Source: Planctomycetales bacterium (GTDB lineage: Bacteria; Planctomycetota; Planctomycetia; Pirellulales; Thermoguttaceae). Taken from it: a DNA stretch of 5,388 nt. Position 1 is the first letter of the stretch. Each line of letters begins with the position of its first letter. The notes beneath the pieces were generated by a model. That model ran no database searches and was not told where the DNA came from. It saw nothing but the letters and a program-made list of their open reading frames with translations. Made by a program: the position numbers and the translations under genes. Location: NCBI GenBank assembly GCA_007122045.1, contig SKJM01000363.1, forward strand, positions 1 through 5,388, in the 5' to 3' direction. This document shows positions 1-5,388 of the stretch, one piece after another.

Positions 1-1465
1 CGAACCCGAGCCACGCCTGGTGGAAGAAGCGGAAGTAAAGGAACGCGGCCACCGCGGCCATCATCGCCGCAATTTCGCTCCAGGGGTTCACGCGCCACCA
101 GAACCACCGCAGCAGGTACACCAGGCCCGTGCCCGCCCCCACGCCCAGCATGATGTCGAAGTTGTCCTTGGCGTGGGTCATGGTGAGCGCGAGGGCGGCG
201 GTGAGGAACATCAGCAGCACCGTGGTGGTGCGGCCGGCCCACACTAGTTCCCGTTGCGACGCCCCGGGCCGGACGAACCGCTGATAGAAGTCGTTCACCA
301 CGTAGCTGGAGCCCCAGTTCAGGTGCGTCGAAATGGTCGACATGTACGCGGCAATCAACGAGGTCATCACGACGCCGAGCCAGCCGACGGGCAGGAACTG
401 GAGCATGGCGGAGTAGGCCAGGTCGTCGCGGATCTGGTCCGGCGGGAGCCCGCCTTCGGCGAACTCGGCCTGCAGTGCGGCGACGTCGGGGTAGATGACC
501 AGCGAGGCCAGGGCCACAAGGATCCACGGCCAGGGCCGCACGGCGTAGTGCGCCACGTTAAAGAAGAAGGTGGCGCCGATGGCGTGGTGTTCGTTTTTCG
601 CGGCGAGCATGCGCTGGGCGATGTAGCCGCCGCCGCCCGGCTCGGAGCCCGGATACCACGCCGCCCACCACTGTACGGTCAGCGGCAGGAGAAACACGGC
701 GATCAGCAGGCTGGGGTCGTCGGCCGGCGCGATGGAGAAATCGGGAATGAGCGACAGCTTGCCGGCCACGTTCTCGTGCTGCATCAATCCGGCCAGGCCG
801 CCGACCTCCGGGTGCGCCAGCGCGAAGTAGGCGGCGGCGATCGCGCCGCCCATCGCCAGGACGAACAGCAGGCAGTCGGTGAGGATCACCCCGCGGAACC
901 CGCCCAGGGCGCTGAAAATGACCGTCACGGCGGCGGCGACCAGCAGGGTCTGGTACGGGTTGAACCCGAGCACGACGTTGCCGATCTTGATGGCGGCCAG
1001 CGAGACGGAGGCCATGATGATCACGTTGAAGAACACGCCCAGGTACAGCGCGCGGAAGCCGCGCAGGAAGGCGGCGGGCCGGCCGCTGTAGCGGAGTTCG
1101 TAGAACTCGACGTCGGTCAGGATGCCGGTTCGCCGCCACAGGCCGGCGTACACGAACACCGTCATCATGCCCGTCAGCAGGAATGCCCACCACACCCAGT
1201 TGCCGGCGACGCCGTGCTGGCGGACGATGTCGGTTACGAGGTTGGGCGTATCGGAGGAGAAGGTAGTAGCCACCATGCTGAACCCGAGCAGCCACCAGGG
1301 CATGGTGCGGCCGGAGAGGAAGAACTCACCGCTGCTGCGGCCGGCGCGGCGGCTGGCCCACAGGCCGATGGCCAGCGCCGCGGCGAAGAAGGCGGCGACC
1401 ATGGCCCAATCGGCCGGGGCCATTTGCACGGCGGCAAGCATCGTTGGGATTTCACGCGGGATCAT
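1..1465 (-). CDS. SSS-family sodium:solute symporter (C terminus cut by window edge)
   Basis: This gene encodes an inner-membrane transporter of the sodium:solute symporter family (LeuT fold), which couples Na+ entry to uptake of a sugar, sugar acid or similar solute. Reading from 1465, 488 codons are open to the left edge; the family is usually somewhat longer, so the last transmembrane part is missing. Seen: many hydrophobic segments (about residues 20-38, 89-109, 140-160, 170-186, 195-215, 253-270, 309-325, 355-375, 412-430 and 463-480). GGGYIAQRMLAAKNE at 277-291 matches the family's QR-LAAK-E loop. YMSTISTHLNWGSSYVVND at 374-392 matches the conserved helix that carries the Na2-site Ser/Thr residues. 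The ATG at 1465 is preferred because GAGGAG lies 7 nt upstream; ATGs at residues 9 and 15 have no such site. The start overlaps the end of the AraC gene by 14 bp, so the two are probably co-transcribed and translationally coupled. Family assignment is firm; the substrate is unknown. Confidence 0.93.
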   Translation of the reverse strand, partial: MIPREIPTMLAAVQMAPADWAMVAAFFAAALAIGLWASRRAGRSSGEFFLSGRTMPWWLLGFSMVATTFSSDTPNLVTDIVRQHGVAGNWVWWAFLLTGMMTVFVYAGLWRRTGILTDVEFYELRYSGRPAAFLRGFRALYLGVFFNVIIMASVSLAAIKIGNVVLGFNPYQTLLVAAAVTVIFSALGGFRGVILTDCLLFVLAMGGAIAAAYFALAHPEVGGLAGLMQHENVAGKLSLIPDFSIAPADDPSLLIAVFLLPLTVQWWAAWYPGSEPGGGGYIAQRMLAAKNEHHAIGATFFFNVAHYAVRPWPWILVALASLVIYPDVAALQAEFAEGGLPPDQIRDDLAYSAMLQFLPVGWLGVVMTSLIAAYMSTISTHLNWGSSYVVNDFYQRFVRPGASQRELVWAGRTTTVLLMFLTAALALTMTHAKDNFDIMLGVGAGTGLVYLLRWFWWRVNPWSEIAAMMAAVAAFLYFRFFHQAWLGF

Positions 1466-2312
1466 GGCCGGTCTCCTCGTCGAGGGTTTCGCATTCGCGG
1501 TAGTTGGGTCCTGCGCGGCGGTCGTCGGTGGGGGTGCGGCCGTAATGCTCCCGGTAATCGCGGCTGAACTCCTGCACGCGCGAGTAGCCCACCCGCAGCG
1601 CGATTTCGGTCATCGTCAGGTCGGAAAGCTGCACCAGGCCGCGGCCGTAGCTGAGGCGGATTTGCTTGACGCGTTTCATCGGCGAGAGGGCCACGGCCAG
1701 GTGGCACGCGCGGACGATGCTGCGCTGCGACTGCCCGGTGAGCCGCCGGAGGTATTTCAAGTCGATCGGCTCGGCGGGGTTGCGGCGGACGTGCCACTCG
1801 ATGTCCCACCACAGTTGCGTGAAGGTGTCGACGCGGTGATGGTGCGAGCCGAGCGGCAACAGATCAGCGATGCACTGAAGCAGCAGGGCGTGGACGCGCA
1901 GGTGGCGCAGCAGCGGCGGCACGTCGGCAGCTTGCCAAGTGTTCAACAACTGCTCCATGCGCGCGACCGTTTGCGGCTCGACGTTGCAAACGCGCTGGTC
2001 GAGCGGCGGGGGCGGCAGCGCGGGGGCGAGGAAGTTGACCGTGTAGAACACCCAGGGCGCCTTCAGGATGGTTCCCTGGACGGGCTCATCGTCGGCATAC
2101 CAGATCGCTTGGCCGCCGCCAAAGTGCCGTATGACCCCGCCCGCCCGCTCCTGAACCTCACCCTCGGTAACCACGTGGATGAGGTGGCCGGGCAGCGATT
2201 GGGCCTTGTACGCCACGCGTTCCGGCCGGCAGATGCGGTCGACCAGCACCACCTCGTCGAGCAGGGCCCCGCGGAGCGGCGTGTTGGAATCGGTTCGACT
2301 CATGGCAGGCAT
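1452..2312 (-). CDS. AraC-family transcriptional regulator
   Basis: This 286-residue cytoplasmic protein has the AraC/XylS layout. The N-terminal half (about 35-100) looks like a cupin-type ligand pocket, with the GHLIHVVTEGEVQ and APWVFYTVNF stretches typical of sugar-responsive members. The C-terminal DNA-binding part has two helix-turn-helix units: about 183-204 (IDLKYLRRLTGQSQRSIVRA) and 231-265. The second contains the family signature, TMTEIALRVGYSRVQEFSR followed by YGRTP. Length is normal. An in-frame TAG at 2324-2322 lies 9 nt before the ATG at 2312, so the start is this ATG or Met4 at 2303; neither has a clear Shine-Dalgarno, and a GTCGCA repeat occupies the usual position. The gene is probably transcribed from the promoter at 2451-2479 and overlaps the symporter downstream. 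By family habit it likely senses the transported solute and controls its own operon. Ligand unknown. Confidence 0.92.
   Translation of the reverse strand: MPAMSRTDSNTPLRGALLDEVVLVDRICRPERVAYKAQSLPGHLIHVVTEGEVQERAGGVIRHFGGGQAIWYADDEPVQGTILKAPWVFYTVNFLAPALPPPPLDQRVCNVEPQTVARMEQLLNTWQAADVPPLLRHLRVHALLLQCIADLLPLGSHHHRVDTFTQLWWDIEWHVRRNPAEPIDLKYLRRLTGQSQRSIVRACHLAVALSPMKRVKQIRLSYGRGLVQLSDLTMTEIALRVGYSRVQEFSRDYREHYGRTPTDDRRAGPNYRECETLDEETGHDPA
1472..1478 (-). promoter_or_regulatory. Shine-Dalgarno site of the symporter, inside the AraC gene
   Basis: The minus strand reads GAGGAGA here, leaving 7 nt before the ATG at 1465. It lies within the last codons of the AraC gene (Asp-Glu-Glu-Thr). It decides the symporter start and implies that ribosomes finishing the regulator can begin the symporter. 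Confidence 0.8.
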
Positions 2313-2373
2313 TGCGACATTCTAGGCCGTGATCTGCGACACGAATTGCGACATCTTCGGGCGCCGTTGCGAC
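2313..2373 (-). promoter_or_regulatory. Cluster of four GTCGCA direct repeats, candidate AraC operator
   Basis: The minus strand carries GTCGCA four times in 61 bp (plus-strand TGCGAC at 2313-2318, 2335-2340, 2347-2352 and 2368-2373). Start-to-start spacings are 22, 12 and 21 bp, close to two, one and two helical turns. Two copies share a perfect 10-mer, ATGTCGCAAT, at 2311-2320 and 2345-2354. Further GTCGC cores occur at 2434-2438 and 2457-2461, the latter abutting the -10 box. AraC-family proteins commonly bind direct repeats about 21 bp apart, so the cluster is a reasonable autoregulatory operator. It lies downstream of the predicted promoter, which would suit repression or control of translation rather than classical activation. 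The repeats are seen; their function is inferred. Confidence 0.5.
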
Positions 2374-2450
2374 TTGCTGGACGGCCGGCACAGGGCAACG
2401 CCCCATCCCGCTGCACAAAATCCCGTATCGGCAGCGACGTCAGCCATGCC

Positions 2451-2479
2451 ATAATAGCGACATGCGATGGTCGCGTCAA
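2451..2479 (-). promoter_or_regulatory. Predicted sigma-70-type promoter for AraC-symporter operon
   Basis: On the minus strand TTGACG (2479-2474) is followed, after exactly 17 bp, by TATTAT (2456-2451). Each box matches five of six consensus positions at the ideal spacing, which is notable in such GC-rich DNA. Transcription would start near 2444, leaving a leader of about 130 nt before the AraC ATG. The -35 box overlaps the TGA stop codon of the sugar-porter remnant. The spacer contains an inverted repeat, gcgac/gtcgc, at 2457-2461 and 2470-2474 that could be an operator. Planctomycete promoter consensus is not well defined, so this rests on similarity to the general bacterial pattern. Confidence 0.6.
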
Positions 2480-2580
2480 TTCGTGAACAGCGGCGCTTCA
2501 CGCTCCGCCGTTCTTCCCCGCCAATGCCGCTCGATTTGCTCCAGGCTTTGCCCTTTCGTTTCGGGCACGTACACCCCGCG
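2476..2580 (-). pseudogene. C-terminal remnant of an MFS sugar-porter transporter
   Basis: Reading from 2580 gives 34 residues ending at a TGA (2478-2476), beginning RGVYVPETKGQSLEQIERHW. The VPETKG-SLE-IE motif is the hallmark C-terminal end of sugar porters of the major facilitator superfamily, just after the last membrane helix. The helix that should precede it is absent: the frame upstream turns hydrophilic, has no ATG and reaches a stop at 2676-2674. The other two upstream frames show no transporter sequence either. The homology stops next to the inverted-repeat element beginning at 2584, so the rest of the gene was probably lost by insertion or deletion there. It cannot be a functional transporter. 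The alternative, a chance match, is unlikely given the length and order of the motif. Confidence 0.7.
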
Positions 2581-2583
2581 CAC

Positions 2584-2679
2584 GCTTGACGCCGCTCTTG
2601 TTTTGCGTGAGCTTTCGCGTTTCGCACGATGGGCGTTAAAGACGCCGGGAAGAAAGGCGTAGCCAAAGCGGCGTCAAGC
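2584..2679. repeat. 96-bp element bounded by 13-bp perfect inverted repeats
   Basis: The plus strand reads gcttgacgccgct at 2584-2596 and its exact reverse complement agcggcgtcaagc at 2667-2679, enclosing about 70 bp. The match continues weakly outward (2578-2580 with 2683-2685). The right arm also forms its own imperfect hairpin (2668-2685, stem GCGGCG/CTCCGC with one mismatch). Smaller hairpins occur inside (GGCGT/ACGCC around 2632-2645). From memory, segments like TGCGG-GGCTTGACGCCGCTTTGG recur in intergenic DNA of planctomycetes, so this may be a dispersed non-autonomous repeat. No transposase and no clean target duplication are seen. Lying about 23 bp past the oxidoreductase stop, it might also help end that transcript, though no proper T tract follows. 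Confidence 0.6.
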
Positions 2680-2701
2680 CTCCGCACTCCAAGACAAACA
2701 T

Positions 2702-4090
2702 TCAGATCGTGTAGGGCTCTCGCTGCTCGTACGTCTGCCAGGCGTCGGCCTCGTCGTCGCCGACGACCTTCTCGGCCTCGGGATCCCAGGCGAGTTTCCG
2801 CCCGAGCCGCATGGCGATGTTCGTCAGGTGGCAGGCGGTCATGGTCCGGTGCTCGACGTCGACCGGCGCGCAGGGCTGCTCGCGGCTTCGCGTGCACTCG
2901 AAGAAGTTGGCCATGTGGTTGTTGCTTGGATGGGCGCGCCAGGCGTCGGCCGGGAGCGGGTTCTCGGCCAGTTCCTCGGCCGGCCGGCCGTATACGCCGG
3001 CGGGGTTGACGAAAATCCGCCCCTGCTCGCCGAGGAACATGATGCCGCTCCGGTCGAGCGTCTTGGTCTCCTCGGGCGCGTCCTTCCCGAAAAGCCGCTC
3101 GATCAACTCCGGCGTGCTCGGCTCGTGGCCCGTTTGACCGGCGAAGTTCATCCGCTCGGCGAGCGACGTGAAGAAGAGCAATTCGACGCCGCCCGGGTAC
3201 ATCATGCGGGAGAAGAACCGGTCGGCCGTGCTGAAGTATTCCGGGGCCGCGGGGTTGGGAAAGATGCCGCGGGCCTCGACCGATACCGGGCCGGTCCCTT
3301 CGCAATCCATGCCCCAGTGGGCGATGTCGACGTAATGGTTGCCCCAGTCGGTGGCCATGCCGCCGGAGTACTCGTACCACCAGCGGAAGCTGCGATGCGT
3401 GCGCTCGCGGCGGTAGTCGTGCTCGGGCGCCTGGCCCTGGTACAGGTCCCAGTCGAGGTGCGGCGGCACCGGCTGCGCGGCGAACGGCCCGCCCTTGGTC
3501 GAAAGGTAGGGCACCGCCACCCACACCTGACGCAACTTTCCCAGCCGGCCGTTGCGAACCAACTCGACGGCCGTCTGGCAGAACCGGTTGCTGCGGTGCT
3601 GGGTTCCCACCTGGACGATCCGGCCGGTTTCCTCGACCACTTGGCGCAGGAGCTTGCCTTCGGCGATGGTCAGCGTGAGCGGCTTCTCGGCGTACACGTC
3701 GCGGCCCGACCGGCAGGCCGCGATGTTCACGGCCGTGTGCCAGTGGTCGGGCGTGCCGTTGGTCACGACGTCGATGTCGTCACGGTCGAGCAGCCGTCGG
3801 TAGTCCTGGTAGACGTCGGCCTTGCCGCCCAGCGCGGCCTTGGCGCGTTCGGCGTGTTGCAGGTCGGCATCGCAAACGGCCACGATATCGCCGAACCGTG
3901 CCGCCTGGCGCGCGATGCCGGTCCCCTGTCTGCCGACGCCGACGGCGGCGATGCGCGGCCGGTCGTTCCTCGAGCCGGTTTCACTACCCCGGCTGGTCCG
4001 GGCGGTGAGCCAGTAGGGAACCAGCGCGCCGCCGGCGCCGCATGCGACGGAACGGAGAAACTGGCGGCGATGGAAGGTGGAACGTGGCAT
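2702..4090 (-). CDS. Gfo/Idh/MocA-family oxidoreductase with Tat signal
   Basis: This 462-residue NAD(P)-dependent dehydrogenase-like protein probably acts on a sugar or cyclitol. It starts with a twin-arginine signal (HRRQFLRSV at 7-15, then a hydrophobic stretch to about 30), implying export folded with its cofactor. The Rossmann fold begins at about 45, with the dinucleotide-binding GVGRQG at 51-56. TPDHWH at 113-118 and the family's EKP (135-137, catalytic lysine K136) are intact. In the substrate domain GGMATDWGNHYVDIAHW (243-259) supplies the conserved Asp and His residues. The C-terminal part (HPSNNHMANFFECTRSR, then RLGRKLAWDPEAEK) is typical of the large planctomycete branch of the family. 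The ATG at 4090 is chosen over an in-frame one at 4168 because AAAGGAG lies 6 nt upstream, the Tat motif then starts near residue 7, and the earlier start would run into the preceding gene. It lies 38 bp after that gene. Specific substrate unknown. Confidence 0.94.
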   Translation of the reverse strand: MPRSTFHRRQFLRSVACGAGGALVPYWLTARTSRGSETGSRNDRPRIAAVGVGRQGTGIARQAARFGDIVAVCDADLQHAERAKAALGGKADVYQDYRRLLDRDDIDVVTNGTPDHWHTAVNIAACRSGRDVYAEKPLTLTIAEGKLLRQVVEETGRIVQVGTQHRSNRFCQTAVELVRNGRLGKLRQVWVAVPYLSTKGGPFAAQPVPPHLDWDLYQGQAPEHDYRRERTHRSFRWWYEYSGGMATDWGNHYVDIAHWGMDCEGTGPVSVEARGIFPNPAAPEYFSTADRFFSRMMYPGGVELLFFTSLAERMNFAGQTGHEPSTPELIERLFGKDAPEETKTLDRSGIMFLGEQGRIFVNPAGVYGRPAEELAENPLPADAWRAHPSNNHMANFFECTRSREQPCAPVDVEHRTMTACHLTNIAMRLGRKLAWDPEAEKVVGDDEADAWQTYEQREPYTI

Positions 4091-4096
4091 GGTATG

Positions 4097-4103
4097 CTCC
4101 TTT
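4097..4103 (-). promoter_or_regulatory. Shine-Dalgarno site of the oxidoreductase
   Basis: The minus strand reads AAAGGAG, 6 nt before the ATG at 4090. It settles the choice between this start and the in-frame ATG at 4168, which lies inside the upstream gene. Confidence 0.85.
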
Positions 4104-4128
4104 GGGTAAAATGCTGGAAAACGGCATC

Positions 4129-5388
4129 CTAGTTCGGATGGATCATAATTTCGTCGACGAACAGCCATGCGGGCCAGCCGGCGGCCGAGTACCCCGCCGG
4201 AAGGACGCCCACGTTGGCTGCCCGCACCCGCACGTAACGCCCGCGCGCGTCAAGCTTCTTCGCCTGCAACACGACGATGCGCGGGTCGTCCTGTTCGGGC
4301 GCGGCCTCCGGTTCGACCACGGCCGCGACCTCGAACCGCTCGCCGTCGGCCGAGAGGGCAAACTCGACCCGCTTCGGCAGCAGGACCCCCACCCGCGGCG
4401 ATTGCAGGAAATTGGCTCCCAGCGTCTGAATGTCTATCGGCTCGCCCAGGTCGATGGTCGCTTCCAGGTCGATGCCATGGAAGCCGAGCCATTCGGGGCT
4501 GGTATGCTCGGCGGCCCCCAACCGGCCGTCGACGAGCGAAGCGGCGCCGCGGCCCGGATAGCGAGGGTCGGGGGCCGAGGCAAGCGTCACCGGCTTTTCC
4601 AGCGCGGCGTGCTCCACCCGCTTTGGTTCGGGCCGCCGAACCGCGTCCTCCGGCAACATGAGGGCGCGGGTCTCTTCCCAGTGGCGGGCAATCCGGCTGT
4701 CCTTGGTCAGGTCCCACAGGCTCAAGTCTAACTCGCGTAGGCCCAGCACCGTCGGCACCCAGCCCTGGGTCCAGCCGACCTCGATTGCCCAGGCGCCCCA
4801 GCCATGGTCGGCGTTGGAGCCCCAGTAGTCCCAGCGGTCGTAATCGAAGGCGCGGAACCAGCCACCGTCAAGGTTGGGATGCGCCTCGCTGCGCACTTGA
4901 ATGCGAATGACGAACTCGGCCAACCGGTCGGCCATCCGGCGGTACTGCGGCTCGCCGGTGGCGGCGTGGGCCTCGTGCAACCCGAGGAACGTGAAGTTGC
5001 ATGTGTAAAGCAGGTCGGCCACCGGGTCGCCGCACTCCTGGATCAGCGAGGCCTCGTTCCGGCCGTATTCGGCGTTCGATTGCGGCGGACGGTAGCGGCC
5101 CATGGCCAGCGCGCCCAACTCCTCCCGAATCGCCCCGCACGCCACCTGGCTCCGCTCCATGTCGTCGGCCATCTGCTGCAGCCACGCGCGGTGTTCCGGC
5201 CGGTCGTCCACGCGCACCAGCCACGCCAGCGTCAGGAGCATCCGCCCCCGTTCCTGCTGGATGCCGTTGGTCCACCGCCAACGGTCGGGGTAGGCCTGCA
5301 TCATCATGCGAATGGCGTCGCGCGTTCGCTCCAGCAGCGGCTCGTAGCCGGTCTTGTCGTAAAGCCAAAGATACGCCGCCCACATCCA
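4129..5388 (-). CDS. Six-hairpin glycosidase-like protein with C-terminal discoidin-like domain (N terminus outside window)
   Basis: The last 419 residues are visible. The frame is open to the right edge (Trp then Met as first codons), so the Met at 5385 is internal and the real start lies beyond it. Residues 1-240 are helical and rich in Trp/Tyr, with helix pairs (AAYLWLYDKTGYEPLLERTR, ADLLYTCNFTFLGLHEAH) and an aromatic stretch, GGWFRAFDYDRWDYWGSN then HGWGAWAIEVGWTQGW, at about 175-210. This resembles an (alpha/alpha)6 six-hairpin glycosidase fold, but I cannot name a GH family or its catalytic residues. A charged linker leads to about 265-419: SLVDGRLG, then WLGFHGIDLEATIDLG, then LPKRVEFALSADGERFE, ending FVDEIMIHPN. 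This is the pattern of F5/8 type C (discoidin) carbohydrate-binding modules. The product is likely a secreted or periplasmic glycan-processing enzyme. It ends with TAG 38 bp before the oxidoreductase and is probably its operon partner. The discoidin call is stronger than the catalytic one. Confidence 0.82.
   Translation of the reverse strand, partial: WMWAAYLWLYDKTGYEPLLERTRDAIRMMMQAYPDRWRWTNGIQQERGRMLLTLAWLVRVDDRPEHRAWLQQMADDMERSQVACGAIREELGALAMGRYRPPQSNAEYGRNEASLIQECGDPVADLLYTCNFTFLGLHEAHAATGEPQYRRMADRLAEFVIRIQVRSEAHPNLDGGWFRAFDYDRWDYWGSNADHGWGAWAIEVGWTQGWVPTVLGLRELDLSLWDLTKDSRIARHWEETRALMLPEDAVRRPEPKRVEHAALEKPVTLASAPDPRYPGRGAASLVDGRLGAAEHTSPEWLGFHGIDLEATIDLGEPIDIQTLGANFLQSPRVGVLLPKRVEFALSADGERFEVAAVVEPEAAPEQDDPRIVVLQAKKLDARGRYVRVRAANVGVLPAGYSAAGWPAWLFVDEIMIHPN

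Larger units (their letters stand above)
2313..2701. other. 389-bp gap without an intact gene, between the oxidoreductase and AraC genes
   Basis: No start-to-stop gene with recognisable homology is present. From right to left it holds a region with 13-bp inverted repeats (2584-2679), the tail of a sugar-porter gene (2580-2476), a sigma-70-type promoter (2479-2451) and a leader of about 130 nt containing GTCGCA repeats (2373-2313). A minus-strand frame stays open through much of the gap and into the oxidoreductase gene, but it resembles nothing and is a GC-rich shadow. Confidence 0.8.

Noticed and set aside
254..1567. Long plus-strand open frame (437 codons) opposite the symporter gene
   Set aside because: The translation is rich in Gly, Arg, His and Glu with no domain pattern, while the minus strand codes for a clear SSS symporter. 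It is the usual GC-rich antisense shadow.
2311..2373. GTCGCA repeats as a CRISPR array
   Set aside because: Units are only 6-10 bp, the spacers are far too short and no cas gene is visible.
2393..2403. Small GGGC-AAC-GCCC hairpin in the AraC leader as a terminator or attenuator
   Set aside because: A 4-bp stem without a T tract is expected often by chance in GC-rich DNA.
1122..2486. Plus-strand open frame of 454 codons opposite the AraC gene and the symporter start
   Set aside because: No domain signature; it is complementary to two well-supported minus-strand genes and has no plausible ribosome site or partner.
2322..3524. Minus-strand open frame of 400 codons overlapping the oxidoreductase and running through the intergenic gap
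   Set aside because: It is Arg/Ala/Gly-rich and overlaps a well-supported gene in another frame. The part in the gap matches nothing, and the sugar-porter tail is in a different frame.
2828..4132. Long plus-strand open frame (434 codons) opposite the oxidoreductase
   Set aside because: It is low-complexity Val/Gly/Arg/Ala-rich sequence with no recognisable motif. The opposite strand has an intact Rossmann fold, EKP motif and ribosome site.
4091..4168. Upstream ATG extending the oxidoreductase by 26 residues
   Set aside because: It would overlap the preceding gene, lacks a ribosome site and would bury the Tat signal. The ATG at 4090 has AAAGGAG at good spacing.

Overview
The window is GC-rich. 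Its genes read densely on the minus strand, and it most likely comes from a planctomycete chromosome (Planctomycetota, probably Pirellulales or a relative). The gene types suggest this: a Tat-exported Gfo/Idh/MocA oxidoreductase, a large glycosidase-like protein ending in an F5/8 type C (discoidin) domain, an AraC regulator and an SSS-family sodium/solute symporter. An intergenic segment also resembles the dispersed repeats I recall from planctomycete genomes. The taxonomic call is inference from gene style, not from a marker gene.

Layout in transcription order (minus strand, right to left). (1) 5388-4129: C-terminal 419 residues of a six-hairpin-like carbohydrate-active protein with a discoidin-like domain; its N terminus lies beyond the right edge. 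(2) 4090-2702: a Gfo/Idh/MocA oxidoreductase with a twin-arginine signal and a strong Shine-Dalgarno, 38 bp downstream of gene 1 and probably in the same operon. (3) 2701-2313: a 389-bp gap without an intact gene. It holds an inverted-repeat element, the orphaned C-terminal tail of a sugar-porter (MFS) gene, a good sigma-70-type promoter and a cluster of GTCGCA repeats. (4) 2312-1452: an AraC-family regulator. (5) 1465-1: an SSS symporter, overlapping the regulator by 14 bp and cut by the left edge.

The likely theme is uptake and breakdown of a sugar or sugar derivative. The glycosidase-like protein and exported oxidoreductase would process glycans or their products, and the symporter would import a product. 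The AraC protein would sense it and control its own operon. No substrate can be named from the sequence. The least ordinary part is the 389-bp gap: the promoter appears to start exactly on the stop codon of a decayed transporter gene, and repeated GTCGC motifs, several spaced near whole helical turns, lie between that promoter and the AraC start codon. I see no RNA gene, CRISPR array, transposase, phage gene or defence system.
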